Below, piece by piece: positions 35,753-44,463 of a DNA stretch of 64,000 bases. This DNA is from Lachnospiraceae bacterium. Lineage in GTDB: Bacteria > Bacillota > Clostridia > Lachnospirales > Lachnospiraceae. The position numbers were made by a program, and so were the translations under genes. Every line of letters starts with the position of its first letter. Position 1 is the first letter of the stretch. The DNA is taken from positions 248,001-312,000 of the forward strand of contig JALCRM010000001.1 of the NCBI GenBank assembly GCA_022652545.1. The letters run 5' to 3'. The notes beneath the pieces were generated by a model that saw only the letters and a program-made list of their open reading frames with translations, made no database searches and was not told the origin of the DNA.

Positions 35753-35780
35753 TGTATGAAATATGTAAAATCCATGTAAA
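35753..35780 (-). promoter_or_regulatory. Three Pho-box-like direct repeats upstream of the Na/Pi gene
   Basis: On the minus strand TTTACA, TTTACA and CATACA occur with an exact 11-base period (plus-strand positions 35775-35780, 35764-35769, 35753-35758). PhoP of Bacillus binds TTAACA-like hexamers at this same period. The set is about 95-120 bases ahead of the start codon. It lies in a 260-base gap between divergent genes that is otherwise AT-rich. Confidence 0.5.
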
Positions 35781-35870
35781 GCGGTGAAACTGAAAAACAG
35801 GCGTAATGACCGAAAATTTACTTTTATAATATAAAAATGTAAGAGAAAAATAAGTTGTAAAAAAAGATCA

Positions 35871-35880
35871 GTGATACAAT
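35871..35880 (+). promoter_or_regulatory. Extended -10 promoter for the zinc-ribbon gene
   Basis: TGATACAAT is a TG-n-TACAAT extended -10 box. The nearest -35-like TTGTAA (35855) is only 14 bases away, so the promoter may depend on the TG or on an activator. Confidence 0.4.
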
Positions 35881-35921
35881 GTTTAAATAAATACGATCAA
35901 CAGACAAAGGAGGCATGCGAA

Positions 35922-36533
35922 ATGTCATTTTTAGACAATTTATCCAACGGTGTAAAGGAAGCAGGAAAGGCAATATCGAGTACGACATCCAGTCTGTCCG
36001 GTCAGGCCAAGCTCACAATGGAGCAGAGCAAACTGAACGGAGAGATCGAAGAACACTATAAGAACATCGGGTCCAAGGTATATGAAGCACACGCGGCCGG
36101 CAGCGGAGAGCCGGATATTGCCGGTGAACTGAGTGCGGTCGATGCAGCGAAAGAGCGCATCAGGGCGATCGGTGAAGAAATAATTGCCCTGAAAGGGTGC
36201 CGGGTCTGCCCGTCCTGCGGTGCAAGCGTACCTCAGGACAGTCAGTTCTGTCCGTCCTGCGGCGCCAAAATGCCGGCAAAGCCGGTGGAACAAACGGCAC
36301 CTGCAGGTACCGTGCCGCAGTTTTGTACAGAATGCGGCGCTCCGATAGAACCGGGCACGAAATTCTGCACGAAGTGCGGAGCCAGGATCGTCACACTGCA
36401 AGCGCAGGCAGCGCCGGCAGAGCCGGCACCTGCGGAGGAGGCGCCTGCAGCGCCCGCGGAAGCAGCGCCTGCGGAAGCGGTGCAGGAAACGGCACAGGCG
36501 GGTGGAAACACAGCGGAAGACTGGGATAAATGA
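35922..36533 (+). CDS. Double zinc-ribbon protein with helical N-terminus
   Basis: A 203-residue cytoplasmic protein of unknown function. The first 85 residues are helical and look like a small coiled-coil unit (GKAISSTTSSLSGQAKLTMEQ). Two zinc ribbons follow: CPSCGASVPQ to FCPSCG, and CTECGAPIEPG to FCTKCG. The last 45 residues are a low-complexity Ala/Pro/Glu tail. AAAGGAGG is a strong ribosome-binding site. It ends at a terminator, so it is monocistronic, but it stands next to the lipoprotein/two-component cluster, which contains further zinc-ribbon genes. Confidence 0.83.
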   Translation: MSFLDNLSNGVKEAGKAISSTTSSLSGQAKLTMEQSKLNGEIEEHYKNIGSKVYEAHAAGSGEPDIAGELSAVDAAKERIRAIGEEIIALKGCRVCPSCGASVPQDSQFCPSCGAKMPAKPVEQTAPAGTVPQFCTECGAPIEPGTKFCTKCGARIVTLQAQAAPAEPAPAEEAPAAPAEAAPAEAVQETAQAGGNTAEDWDK

Positions 36534-36565
36534 CCTGTGTCTGAAAATGGATCTTGATCAGAGGG

Positions 36566-36603
36566 AGACTGCCGCGGCGAAATGCTGCGGCGGTCTTTTT
36601 TTA
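36566..36603 (+). terminator. Intrinsic terminator after the zinc-ribbon gene
   Basis: AGACTGCCGC (36566-36575) pairs with GCGGCGGTCT (36587-36596) with one U-G pair, followed by a run of seven T. Confidence 0.85.
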
Positions 36604-36685
36604 TGGAAAGGTGCGGATCTGCGGCAGAGAACTCCGAATGCAGACCTGTCCCTTCCTTGCGGGAGTCCCCTTTCTTTCACCGGAA

Positions 36686-36732
36686 AATTCACTAATAATA
36701 GCGATGTGCGGCGCCTCCGTCCGTCATAGAGT
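36686..36732 (+). promoter_or_regulatory. Shared promoter element, copy A
   Basis: CACTAATAATAGCGATGTGC (36690-36709) differs in one base from the element at 43568. In both copies 17 bases separate this block from a -10-like TAGAGT/TAGAAT, and most of the intervening sequence differs. A poor -35 (ATGTGC) fits an activator-dependent promoter. It lies in a 292-base gap whose other contents are the preceding terminator and a long leader to the lipoprotein gene. Confidence 0.65.
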
Positions 36733-36825
36733 GGAATAAGGAAAGGTATTGTTGTAAGGACTGCCCGATCTGTCTTTTACTGCAGAGCGGTCATATGTAT
36801 TCCGGGTCTATCACGGAGGTAACCT

Positions 36826-38607
36826 ATGAAAAACACAGGAAACAGCAGAAAAATCCGTGCACTGCTGCTCGCCGCGGTACTGCTTCTGTCCGCCGTCGGC
36901 TGCGGCAGCAAAGACAGTAAGGCCTCTTCCGGACAAAGTGTTTCGGCTGCCGCAGGCGCGGCATCCGCAAAAGCTTCTTCCCCGGCAGTTACCGAAGAAG
37001 CGGAGGATGCGCCAGGAAAATATACCTGCCGCCAGGTCCTTTCAGGCGGGCTGGATGCTGGGGCCTCAGGGGAATATGTGGAACTGGAGAAAGGCGGCAA
37101 AGCTGTAATTCAGCTCACCGATACGCCATATGATGCGACTTATAAAAGAGACGGAGAAAACATAACCGTCACTGTCCAGGGAGACGACAGCACCGGGACG
37201 CTGAAGGGGGATGTCCTGACGCTTTCCATCATGAGCATGGATTACATCTTTGTGAAGGAAGGCAGGGATTATACGCCGGATCCTTCCACGATCGTCGGCT
37301 ATACCGGCGACACGGCAGCGGAAGATGCGGCTGCTTCGGAAGATACGGACTCCGCCGAAAGTGCGGAAGCCGCTTCGAAAGGTTCCGTGTCCGGAAAAGG
37401 TGCGAAATCGTCCGCAGAAGGAAGCACAGACGCCGGAGAAGAGTATACGCCGGACGAGATCTGGCATGGACGCTGGATCGGCTGCATGTATATGGACGAT
37501 GCCGCCGGCAGCTATTCGAATTATGAGGGAAAATATATCACCGCCGTCGCCAACATTGATGAAGAAGACGGGAAGGATTATCTTGATGTTTACCTTCCCG
37601 AAAACGGCTACAGCGAGGATGACAATACCGCTTTTCTGTCCATGTATATCGACCTGTTCGACGACCATTTCATGATCGATGATCAGGAGGGCTGGGTCAC
37701 GAATATGACGATCACCAGTGAATATTTTCCTGACTACTATGTAATCTTCCTGCCGGACCACGGCAATCTCATCACATTTTCCAGTACCTATGCTGATCCG
37801 GAGGATCCGTCCGGGCACTTCCGCTTTACGCTGGAACTGCGTCCGAATGGTTCCGTGTTTGACGACAGCTACGACAATTTTCCTTCGGAGCTGCCCGATG
37901 CCTACAAGAGTTATGCAGATTATCTCGAAAGCGATAAATGTACAAAGAACGTGATCGACGGACTGACCGGTGCGATCGTGATCGACCGCGGCTCTCCGGT
38001 GTACTGTCCCGGCGTTTCCAAAGCGGAAGCAGGCGGTTCCGCCGGCGCAGCTTCGGAGGACGCAGACAAAACAACCGCGGATACGGGATCGGATGACACG
38101 GCTTCGGAAGGGGAAGGCGGAGACAGTATCACCACAGAATACGATTATATGGTGGACGGGCGCCTGACTTCACGTGACGGCTATTTTTCCCTGGTCGTGC
38201 CGAAAGGCTGGGAATACATGGGAGACAGCAGCGATTCCAACTATATCTATCTTTATACGGACGACGGAAATGAACAGATCGACATCAAGCTGGACTACCT
38301 GAACGGATATACCCTGAAAGACCGGGCGCATGAAGAGACCTACAGCACGGATACCTACGATTATGACAAGTCGATCAAGGAAGGCACTGCGAAGATCGAC
38401 GGCAGGACTTTCTATACGGTAGGACCCAGTGTCAGTTACGGGACGACTTTTTACCACCTGTTTTCCGAGTGGAAGCCGGACCCGACCATGTTCATCAACA
38501 TTGCGGTAAGGCTCAACGGGCAGGATGACAAGGCAAAAATGGAAAAGGTCCTGAAGAGTGCCGATTACAGGAGCATCATTTCATCGATCAGGATCAAGGA
38601 CAAATAG
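36826..38607 (+). CDS. Multidomain lipoprotein of unknown function
   Basis: A 593-residue lipoprotein with lipobox AVGC (Cys26). Three compact regions are joined by Ser/Ala/Glu-rich linkers. Region 1 (about residues 65-150) is a small beta unit. Region 2 (about 210-370) starts HGRWIGCMYMDDAAGSYS and resembles the corresponding region of the zinc-ribbon protein at 46 kb. Region 3 (about 440-593) reads YFSLVVPKGWEYMG and ends in ISSIRIKDK, like exported ligand-binding folds. GGAGGTAA precedes the start. It is the first gene behind copy A of the shared promoter element and appears co-transcribed with the next lipoprotein and the sensor genes. Confidence 0.75.
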   Translation: MKNTGNSRKIRALLLAAVLLLSAVGCGSKDSKASSGQSVSAAAGAASAKASSPAVTEEAEDAPGKYTCRQVLSGGLDAGASGEYVELEKGGKAVIQLTDTPYDATYKRDGENITVTVQGDDSTGTLKGDVLTLSIMSMDYIFVKEGRDYTPDPSTIVGYTGDTAAEDAAASEDTDSAESAEAASKGSVSGKGAKSSAEGSTDAGEEYTPDEIWHGRWIGCMYMDDAAGSYSNYEGKYITAVANIDEEDGKDYLDVYLPENGYSEDDNTAFLSMYIDLFDDHFMIDDQEGWVTNMTITSEYFPDYYVIFLPDHGNLITFSSTYADPEDPSGHFRFTLELRPNGSVFDDSYDNFPSELPDAYKSYADYLESDKCTKNVIDGLTGAIVIDRGSPVYCPGVSKAEAGGSAGAASEDADKTTADTGSDDTASEGEGGDSITTEYDYMVDGRLTSRDGYFSLVVPKGWEYMGDSSDSNYIYLYTDDGNEQIDIKLDYLNGYTLKDRAHEETYSTDTYDYDKSIKEGTAKIDGRTFYTVGPSVSYGTTFYHLFSEWKPDPTMFINIAVRLNGQDDKAKMEKVLKSADYRSIISSIRIKDK

Positions 38608-38650
38608 GGATCGCCATATAGTCCGGAATGATTACGGGGAGGGTCCGTCC

Positions 38651-39820
38651 ATGAGAAAAACAGTATCCCTGATGCTGCTGGCATTGCTGCTTTGTGTTTC
38701 GGGCTGCGGCAGTTCCGGGAATGATAACAAAACAGCGGCAGAAGCAGAGACGGCAGCGGCGGCCGCGGAAACGGCTGCGAAAGCAGCAGTACAGGCTGCT
38801 TCTGCAGCTGCAGATACCGCTGCGCTGTCCCGCACGATGCCTTCTGCCGCAGCGGTAAGCGGGGCATCCGCAGACGAAAACGCAGGTGCTGAGACAAAAG
38901 CGCCAAAGCATGCGCTCTCCGAAGAAATCAGCAGCGCAGACACCGGCGGCGGGGAGACCGGCAGCACAGACACCGGCAGCGGTATGGAACCGGAGGATCT
39001 GCTGGGGACCTGGTACAGGATCGACGGAGAGATCGAAGGAGATCTTGAGGATACGGCTGCGCAGGGCAGGTATTCCACGCTGACGGTCTACCGGAAGGAA
39101 GCGGCGGACAAAGACCGGTATATTTATTATGCGGATTATTTTGATGATGACCGGTACGACGCGACAGAGCAGTTTGAAGAGGTCCCTCTGAAGGTGGAAG
39201 ACAGCCCGGTTTATCCGGATCTTGACAGCACATGGTGTTTTGCCTCGGAGACGATCCATACACAGGTCATTGAAATGCAGGAAGACGTCCGGCTGCAGGC
39301 CGGATTTATAGACAGGGATACGGTCATGGTCGTGCTGGACAGGTCCTTTCCGGACAGTGAGGATGACTACAGCGTTTCCTACAGCGGAAAGTTTGTGCGT
39401 ACGGTTCCGGACTGCTACGGGCTGATCCCGGATGACCTCGTCGGCGACTGGGAGCATTCTTATACGGATAAAGCGGACGGAAGCAGGGAGAACGAGGACG
39501 GTTCAATGCTGTCAGTCCTTTATGACAGCGGACAGCTGACTGTCCGGCAGTATGGGTCGGAAGAGGATTTCAGCACCGGCTCTGCAGCTTCGGAATGGGC
39601 GGCATACGACGGACCTGTGTACAGACCTTCGGAAGATATGGAAACGACGGCATACAACCCGTACTGGAACCTGCGTGTTGACGGACCGGACTATGCATTC
39701 AATGAGAACTACTTTACATTGATCGACAAAGACACACTGCTGTGGGTGACCAGATGCTATGAGGAAAAGAACTGTCAGGGAAAACATCAGGCGATCCGCG
39801 CCGTTTATACAAGGCGATGA
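38651..39820 (+). CDS. Lipoprotein with two G-x-W beta domains
   Basis: A 389-residue lipoprotein with lipobox VSGC (Cys19), then an Ala-rich linker of about 85 residues. Two similar units follow, starting LLGTWYRIDGE (about residue 115) and LVGDWEHSYTD (about residue 265). The L-x-G-x-W opening is typical of lipocalin-like beta barrels but is short evidence. It is 43 bases after the first lipoprotein and 111 bases before the membrane sensor gene, in the same direction. No close family is recognised. Confidence 0.72.
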   Translation: MRKTVSLMLLALLLCVSGCGSSGNDNKTAAEAETAAAAAETAAKAAVQAASAAADTAALSRTMPSAAAVSGASADENAGAETKAPKHALSEEISSADTGGGETGSTDTGSGMEPEDLLGTWYRIDGEIEGDLEDTAAQGRYSTLTVYRKEAADKDRYIYYADYFDDDRYDATEQFEEVPLKVEDSPVYPDLDSTWCFASETIHTQVIEMQEDVRLQAGFIDRDTVMVVLDRSFPDSEDDYSVSYSGKFVRTVPDCYGLIPDDLVGDWEHSYTDKADGSRENEDGSMLSVLYDSGQLTVRQYGSEEDFSTGSAASEWAAYDGPVYRPSEDMETTAYNPYWNLRVDGPDYAFNENYFTLIDKDTLLWVTRCYEEKNCQGKHQAIRAVYTRR

Positions 39821-39931
39821 AAGGACGGAAGCCTGCGGACAAAAAGCTTCTTGGCGAAACCGGCGGACGGAAGCATAATAGAGATGATCGCAGAGGCAAA
39901 GGCCATGCAGTTCCTGAATAAAGGAGTGGCG

Positions 39932-41620
39932 ATGATCCGCTGGAACTCTTCATTTTGGCGAAAGATCCTGGCAGGAGTGTTTCTTCTGGTGCTTGCGACG
40001 CTGCTGAAAATGCTTCCGCTGCCGCCGTCAAACGCTTCGGGAATGCTTCGCGCCATGATCCACCTGCTTTTACTGATGACCTGGGGGATCTCCATTCAGG
40101 AGAGGATCATCCAGCATTCCGTACGGCGCAATCTGTACATGGTTTACAGTATGATCGTTGTCTGGATCCTGATCCGAACCGTAAAATATCAGTTTACGGC
40201 GAAAGGAACACCGGAAAACAGGATCTTCTGGTATCTGTATTATGTCCCGTTCCTTCTGATTCCCGTCTTTTGTCTTCTGGCAGCGATCTGTATCGGAAAA
40301 CCCGAGAACTACAGAATCCCGAAGAAGTACGACCTGCTTTTTCTGCCCGCGCTGTTCCTGATCGTCATGGTGCTGACAAATGACCGGCACCAGCTGGCAT
40401 TCACCTTTCCGCACTTTGAAGAGCGCGGATATGCCGAATACCGCTACGGAGCCATATACTGGGCAGCGGCCGCATGGATTCTTATCCTCGGTCTGATCAC
40501 CCTGGTCATGGTCATCCGGAAGAGCCATGTTCCCGGAAGCCTGCGGATCATCTGGCTTCCGATTGTGGTCTTCTGCCTCGGGCCGGCATACGCGGTCCTC
40601 TATTATCTTCAGATCGCCAACAGCGTATATCTGTTTTCAGACATGCCGTTCTTTTTCTGTCTGTGCATCGCGATGGACTGTGAGAGCTGGATACAGTCCG
40701 GTATGATCCTGTCCAATTCTCATTACGGCGAGCTTTTCAATGCTTCCGCCATAGCCGCGCAGATCACGGATCCCGAAGGCAGTGTCTGCTATATGTCAAA
40801 ACGCGCCAAAATGATCTCCCCGGGGCTGATCGAAAAGGCGGAAAAGGCGCAGGTCCTGATCGATGATCATACCCGCCTGGGGAGCAAGGCGATCCCCGGC
40901 GGCCATGTCCTGTGGGAAGATGATATGAGTGCGACCAACCGCATCCTTTCGGAACTGCAGGCGGTCAGATCGCAGCTGTCCGAAAACAATGTCCTTCTGA
41001 AGGCGGAGGCGGAACTGAAGGCAAAACAGCTGAAGATCGACGAAGCCAACCGTCTTTATGACAGGATCGCACGCAAAACACAGAAACAGCTGAACGAACT
41101 GGATGAAATCCTGGAGGAACTTTCCGCGTCGGGGACGGAATTCAGGCGGAAGATGGAATACGCCTGCATTATCGGCGCGTATATCAAAAGAGCCAGCAAC
41201 CTTGTCCTGATCGGAGAGAAGCAGGCGCAGATCCCCGTCCGGGAATTACAGCTGGGCATTGAGGAATCTTTGTACTATGTGCGGATGAGCGGGATCACCT
41301 GTGCCCTGCAGTGCAGTGCCGGCGACCGGATCGCAGCCGAAAAGGCTTCCATGATCTATGACTGGTTCGAGGAAGAACTTGAAAATGCGCTGCCCGGACT
41401 TACGGACCTGCAGGTCACGCTCTTCCAGGATGGCAGCCGCCTGACGGCAGGCCTCATCATGCGGCAGCCTGACGGCGTCGCGGATCCTTCCTGGCGGCGG
41501 GATGAACTGGAAAAATACGGTGCAAAGATACAGGAACGCGCGGCCGGGGATAGCCGTATGCTGGAACTTGGTTTCAGGCCTGCCGCCGGCGGTACCGCGG
41601 AGAAGGGAGGCAGATCATGA
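39932..41620 (+). CDS. 7TM membrane sensor related to histidine kinases, apparently catalytically degenerate
   Basis: A 562-residue protein. Seven or so helices fill the first 250 residues, like the 7TM N-terminal domain of clostridial histidine kinases. A linker and a coiled coil rich in Lys, Glu and Leu (about residues 350-415) follow. The C-terminus has a remnant of an ATP-binding domain: EEELENALPG stands where the N box would be, but no phospho-acceptor His in an H-box context and no glycine-rich G1/G2 boxes are seen. AAGGAGTGGCG supports the start. It overlaps the next kinase gene in an ATGA junction, so it probably serves as a sensory partner of that kinase. Confidence 0.7.
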   Translation: MIRWNSSFWRKILAGVFLLVLATLLKMLPLPPSNASGMLRAMIHLLLLMTWGISIQERIIQHSVRRNLYMVYSMIVVWILIRTVKYQFTAKGTPENRIFWYLYYVPFLLIPVFCLLAAICIGKPENYRIPKKYDLLFLPALFLIVMVLTNDRHQLAFTFPHFEERGYAEYRYGAIYWAAAAWILILGLITLVMVIRKSHVPGSLRIIWLPIVVFCLGPAYAVLYYLQIANSVYLFSDMPFFFCLCIAMDCESWIQSGMILSNSHYGELFNASAIAAQITDPEGSVCYMSKRAKMISPGLIEKAEKAQVLIDDHTRLGSKAIPGGHVLWEDDMSATNRILSELQAVRSQLSENNVLLKAEAELKAKQLKIDEANRLYDRIARKTQKQLNELDEILEELSASGTEFRRKMEYACIIGAYIKRASNLVLIGEKQAQIPVRELQLGIEESLYYVRMSGITCALQCSAGDRIAAEKASMIYDWFEEELENALPGLTDLQVTLFQDGSRLTAGLIMRQPDGVADPSWRRDELEKYGAKIQERAAGDSRMLELGFRPAAGGTAEKGGRS

Positions 41621-42939
41621 TCCCTTTTTCCGAACTGTCTGCATACGGTAAACTGCTGGTAGGGATCCTTTTTCTTGTTGTGGTGTGTTTTGAGCTGCAT
41701 TATCTTACGCACGCCGTTTATCTGCGCATGCATTCCGGCAGAGTCCTGCTCATGGCCTGCAGTTTTTCAGCGGGTTTTCTGCTTCTGACCATGCTCATGG
41801 AAGAATTTGAACTGAACTTCCGGAATACGGCGATCCGGAATGCGGTGCTGTGGGTCAAGGGGCTGCCGCTTCTGCTGATCCTGGCCGCCATTGCAGCCAG
41901 TGCAGCGCTGACAGCGGAAATGTATGTCAGTCTCAGCCGGTTCAGGGCCGCGCAGATCAGCGGGGAATCGGTCAAGGAAGCAATGGACAACCTGCCGACG
42001 GGCATCTGTTTTTCCCTCCGCAACGGAATGCCGCTGCTCGTCAACCGCAGGATGAGCCGCATTGCGCGGGCCTGTACGGGAGATGACATCCGCAACGGCG
42101 ACCTTTTCTGGCAGGCACTGACAAAAGGAGAGGTCGGCAGGGAAGTGACCGTCCTGCAGCGCGGGGACCATCCCATGCTGAAATTTGCTGACGGAAGAGT
42201 TTTCGCCTTTCAGCGGACGGCAGTGGATGCGGCAGGCAAAACAGTTCTCGAGATCACGGCGGCGGATTCGACGGAGCCTTTTCAGCTGAGTATCCGCCTG
42301 AATGAAGAAAACAGGGCACTTGAGGCTATGAACCGCCGGCTAAGACAGTACAGCAGAAACGTCACGGCGCTGGTGCGAGACCAGGAGATCCTCGATGCGA
42401 GGGTCTGCATCCACGACAATATGGGCCAGGCCCTGCTGATGGCAAAATATGCGCTGAGCGATGAAAACGCCGACATATCGCAGGATACGCTGCTGTCGAT
42501 CTGGAAGGAAAACGTGTCGCTGCTGCGCAAGGAAAGGACAGGCGGGCCGGAAGAGGATGTGTTCCGACAGTTCTGCGACGCGGCTGCTTCCGTCGGTGTA
42601 CATATACGTCTGCAGGGCGAACTTCCGCTGCAGAACAGCGATGCAATGCGCCTGTTCGTCGCAGCCGGCAGAGAGTGCCTGACCAATGCGGTACGCCACG
42701 CCGGCGCGGATGAACTGACGGTTGCCAGTGAGCGGAACGGGGAGCTCTATCGTATATGTTTTGCCAATAACGGTACTGCTCCGCAGGGGACGATCCGGGA
42801 GGGCGGAGGGTTGTCCAGCCTGCGCCGCCGGATCAGCAGGGCAGGCGGCACGATGCAGGTTCAGTCAGAGCCGTCGTTCCTGCTCACAGTCTGTATACCC
42901 GCCGTTGACCTGCCGGGGGATCAGGAGGAAACACCATGA
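41617..42939 (+). CDS. Sensor histidine kinase with PAS-like domain
   Basis: A 440-residue kinase. Three membrane helices occupy the first 105 residues. A PAS-like domain spans about 120-215 (DNLPTGICFSLRNGMPLLVN). A coiled coil follows, then the H-box with His266 in VCIHDNMGQALL. The ATP-binding domain has the N box ECLTNAVRHAGADEL and a G box GGGLSSLRRRI. The pattern is that of kinases pairing with NarL/LuxR regulators, and the next gene is such a regulator, overlapping by four bases. Compared with the preceding protein, only this one has complete catalytic motifs. Confidence 0.88.
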   Translation: MIPFSELSAYGKLLVGILFLVVVCFELHYLTHAVYLRMHSGRVLLMACSFSAGFLLLTMLMEEFELNFRNTAIRNAVLWVKGLPLLLILAAIAASAALTAEMYVSLSRFRAAQISGESVKEAMDNLPTGICFSLRNGMPLLVNRRMSRIARACTGDDIRNGDLFWQALTKGEVGREVTVLQRGDHPMLKFADGRVFAFQRTAVDAAGKTVLEITAADSTEPFQLSIRLNEENRALEAMNRRLRQYSRNVTALVRDQEILDARVCIHDNMGQALLMAKYALSDENADISQDTLLSIWKENVSLLRKERTGGPEEDVFRQFCDAAASVGVHIRLQGELPLQNSDAMRLFVAAGRECLTNAVRHAGADELTVASERNGELYRICFANNGTAPQGTIREGGGLSSLRRRISRAGGTMQVQSEPSFLLTVCIPAVDLPGDQEETP

Positions 42940-43559
42940 CAAATGTTATGATCGTGGAAGACCAGTCCATGCCGAGGCAGCTGTTTGAACTGTTTGTCAA
43001 TTCGAGCCCGGATTATCATCTGATGTATTCGATCGGAAATGCCGCAATGGCAGAGATCTACTGCATGAATAACAGGATCGATCTGATCCTGATGGATGTC
43101 TGTACGGCTATGGGGGAGAGCGGCCTGACAGCAGCGGAAGTGATCAAAAGGAAATATCCGCAGATCAGGATCATTATCGTCACGTCCATGCCGGAGTGTT
43201 CCTTTATCGACCGGGCCAGGGCGGCCGGTGTGGAAAGCTTCTGGTATAAGGAACTCAGCAGGGAATCGATCCTGGAAGTCATGGACCGCACCATGGCGGG
43301 GGAACACGTATATCCGGATGAACTGCCGCATCTGATGATTGGGGAAGCCGACAGCAGCGAATTTACAGGACGCGAACTGGAAGTGCTGCGGGAACTGACT
43401 TCCGGAGACCCCGATGAGACGATCGCTGCCAGGCTTCATATGTCTGTCTGGACGGTACGCAGCCACATCCGGCACATGCTCGAAAAAACCGGTTTTGAAT
43501 CCCGTACAAAGCTGGCAGTGACGGCCAGAGAAAAGGGATTTGTGATGCACGACTATTGA
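42936..43559 (+). CDS. NarL/LuxR-type response regulator
   Basis: A 207-residue regulator. The receiver domain has the acidic pair E8/D9, the phospho-acceptor Asp54 in LILMDVCT, a Thr in IIVTSM and a Lys in FWYKEL. The DNA-binding helix-turn-helix is of LuxR type (FTGRELEVLRELTSGDPDET, then VWTVRSHIRHMLEK). It is coded with the kinase in one overlapping block. Copy B of the shared promoter element begins nine bases after its stop codon, so it is well placed to control the two gene sets that carry the element. Confidence 0.93.
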   Translation: MTNVMIVEDQSMPRQLFELFVNSSPDYHLMYSIGNAAMAEIYCMNNRIDLILMDVCTAMGESGLTAAEVIKRKYPQIRIIIVTSMPECSFIDRARAAGVESFWYKELSRESILEVMDRTMAGEHVYPDELPHLMIGEADSSEFTGRELEVLRELTSGDPDETIAARLHMSVWTVRSHIRHMLEKTGFESRTKLAVTAREKGFVMHDY

Positions 43560-43563
43560 CCCA

Positions 43564-43610
43564 AATACACTAATTATAGCGATGTGCCAGCCTTCAGCCC
43601 GCCATAGAAT
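43564..43610 (+). promoter_or_regulatory. Shared promoter element, copy B
   Basis: CACTAATTATAGCGATGTGC (43568-43587) followed after 17 bases by TAGAAT (43605-43610). It matches copy A in block, in spacing and in the CCG-CATAGA context before the -10 box. It is the probable promoter for the gene at 43652 and those after it. Confidence 0.68.
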
Positions 43611-43651
43611 TATTTCAGAGCACGGATTCTCAGTGACGGAGGTGAAGGACT

Positions 43652-44377
43652 ATGGGACTGTTTGATAAAAAGTATTGCGACATCTGCGGAGAAAAGATCG
43701 GATTTCTCGGGAACCGCAAACTGGAGGACGGCAATCTTTGCAAAAACTGTGCTGCAAAGCTGTCGCCCTTTTTCAGTGAGCGCAGGCACAGCACACTTGC
43801 AGATATCCGTGAACAGCTCAGCTACCGTGAAGCCAACAAGGCCGCTGTGGAAGCTTTTCACGTGACGCGAACGCTCGGAAGCTCCACAAAGGTGATGCTG
43901 GATGAAGACGCAGGCAATTTTGTCATCACAGACGAAGGCGCCAAATGGAGGGATGCGAATCCCGACGTGATCCCTTTCAGCCAGGTCACCGGCTGCAGTA
44001 TGGACGTCGAAGAATTCAGGAACGAACTGCATACGACGGACCGGGAAGGAAACAGTGTCAGTTACAATCCGCCCCGCTATGAGTACAGCTATAACTTCTA
44101 CATGAAAGTCAACGTGAACTCGCCCTGGTTCGACGAGATCAAATTCAAATTGAACGGCGGTATGATCTCGGACCGTTATTCCGCTGATTACCGGGAAGCG
44201 GAAAACGAAGGACGGGAGATCAAAGAGGCACTGACCGAGGTGCGTGAAGGTGTACGCAGCAATATCGAAGCGGCGAAGGCCCCGAAGATCGCGGTCACCT
44301 GTCCGCACTGCGGCGCAACGACCATACCGGATGCCAGCGGGTGCTGCGAATTCTGCGGCGGAGCGATATCCGGCTGA
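43652..44377 (+). CDS. DUF4428-type protein with N- and C-terminal zinc ribbons
   Basis: A 241-residue protein. The N-terminal ribbon CDICGEKIGFLGNRKLEDG, then CKNC, is the DUF4428 pattern. A central beta-rich domain (residues 75-200) has VIPFSQVTGCSMDVEE, similar to membrane-proximal or PH-like folds. The C-terminal ribbon is CPHCGATTIPDASGCCEFCG. There is no signal peptide. GGAGGTGAAGG precedes the start. It is the first gene behind copy B of the shared element. Function is unknown; proteins of this type are common and numerous in Lachnospiraceae. Confidence 0.8.
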   Translation: MGLFDKKYCDICGEKIGFLGNRKLEDGNLCKNCAAKLSPFFSERRHSTLADIREQLSYREANKAAVEAFHVTRTLGSSTKVMLDEDAGNFVITDEGAKWRDANPDVIPFSQVTGCSMDVEEFRNELHTTDREGNSVSYNPPRYEYSYNFYMKVNVNSPWFDEIKFKLNGGMISDRYSADYREAENEGREIKEALTEVREGVRSNIEAAKAPKIAVTCPHCGATTIPDASGCCEFCGGAISG

Positions 44378-44463
44378 GAGGTCATGAACTGCGGAAGCAG
44401 AGGGCAGGTTCCGTTGTGTTTTGAACAGTATTAGCAGGGATCAGCATCCCGAAGGAAGAGCAG

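Noticed and set aside
35855..35880. TTGTAA and TACAAT as a standard -35/-10 pair before the zinc-ribbon gene
   Set aside because: The spacer is only 14 bases, too short for a normal sigma-A promoter; the extended -10 reading is preferred.
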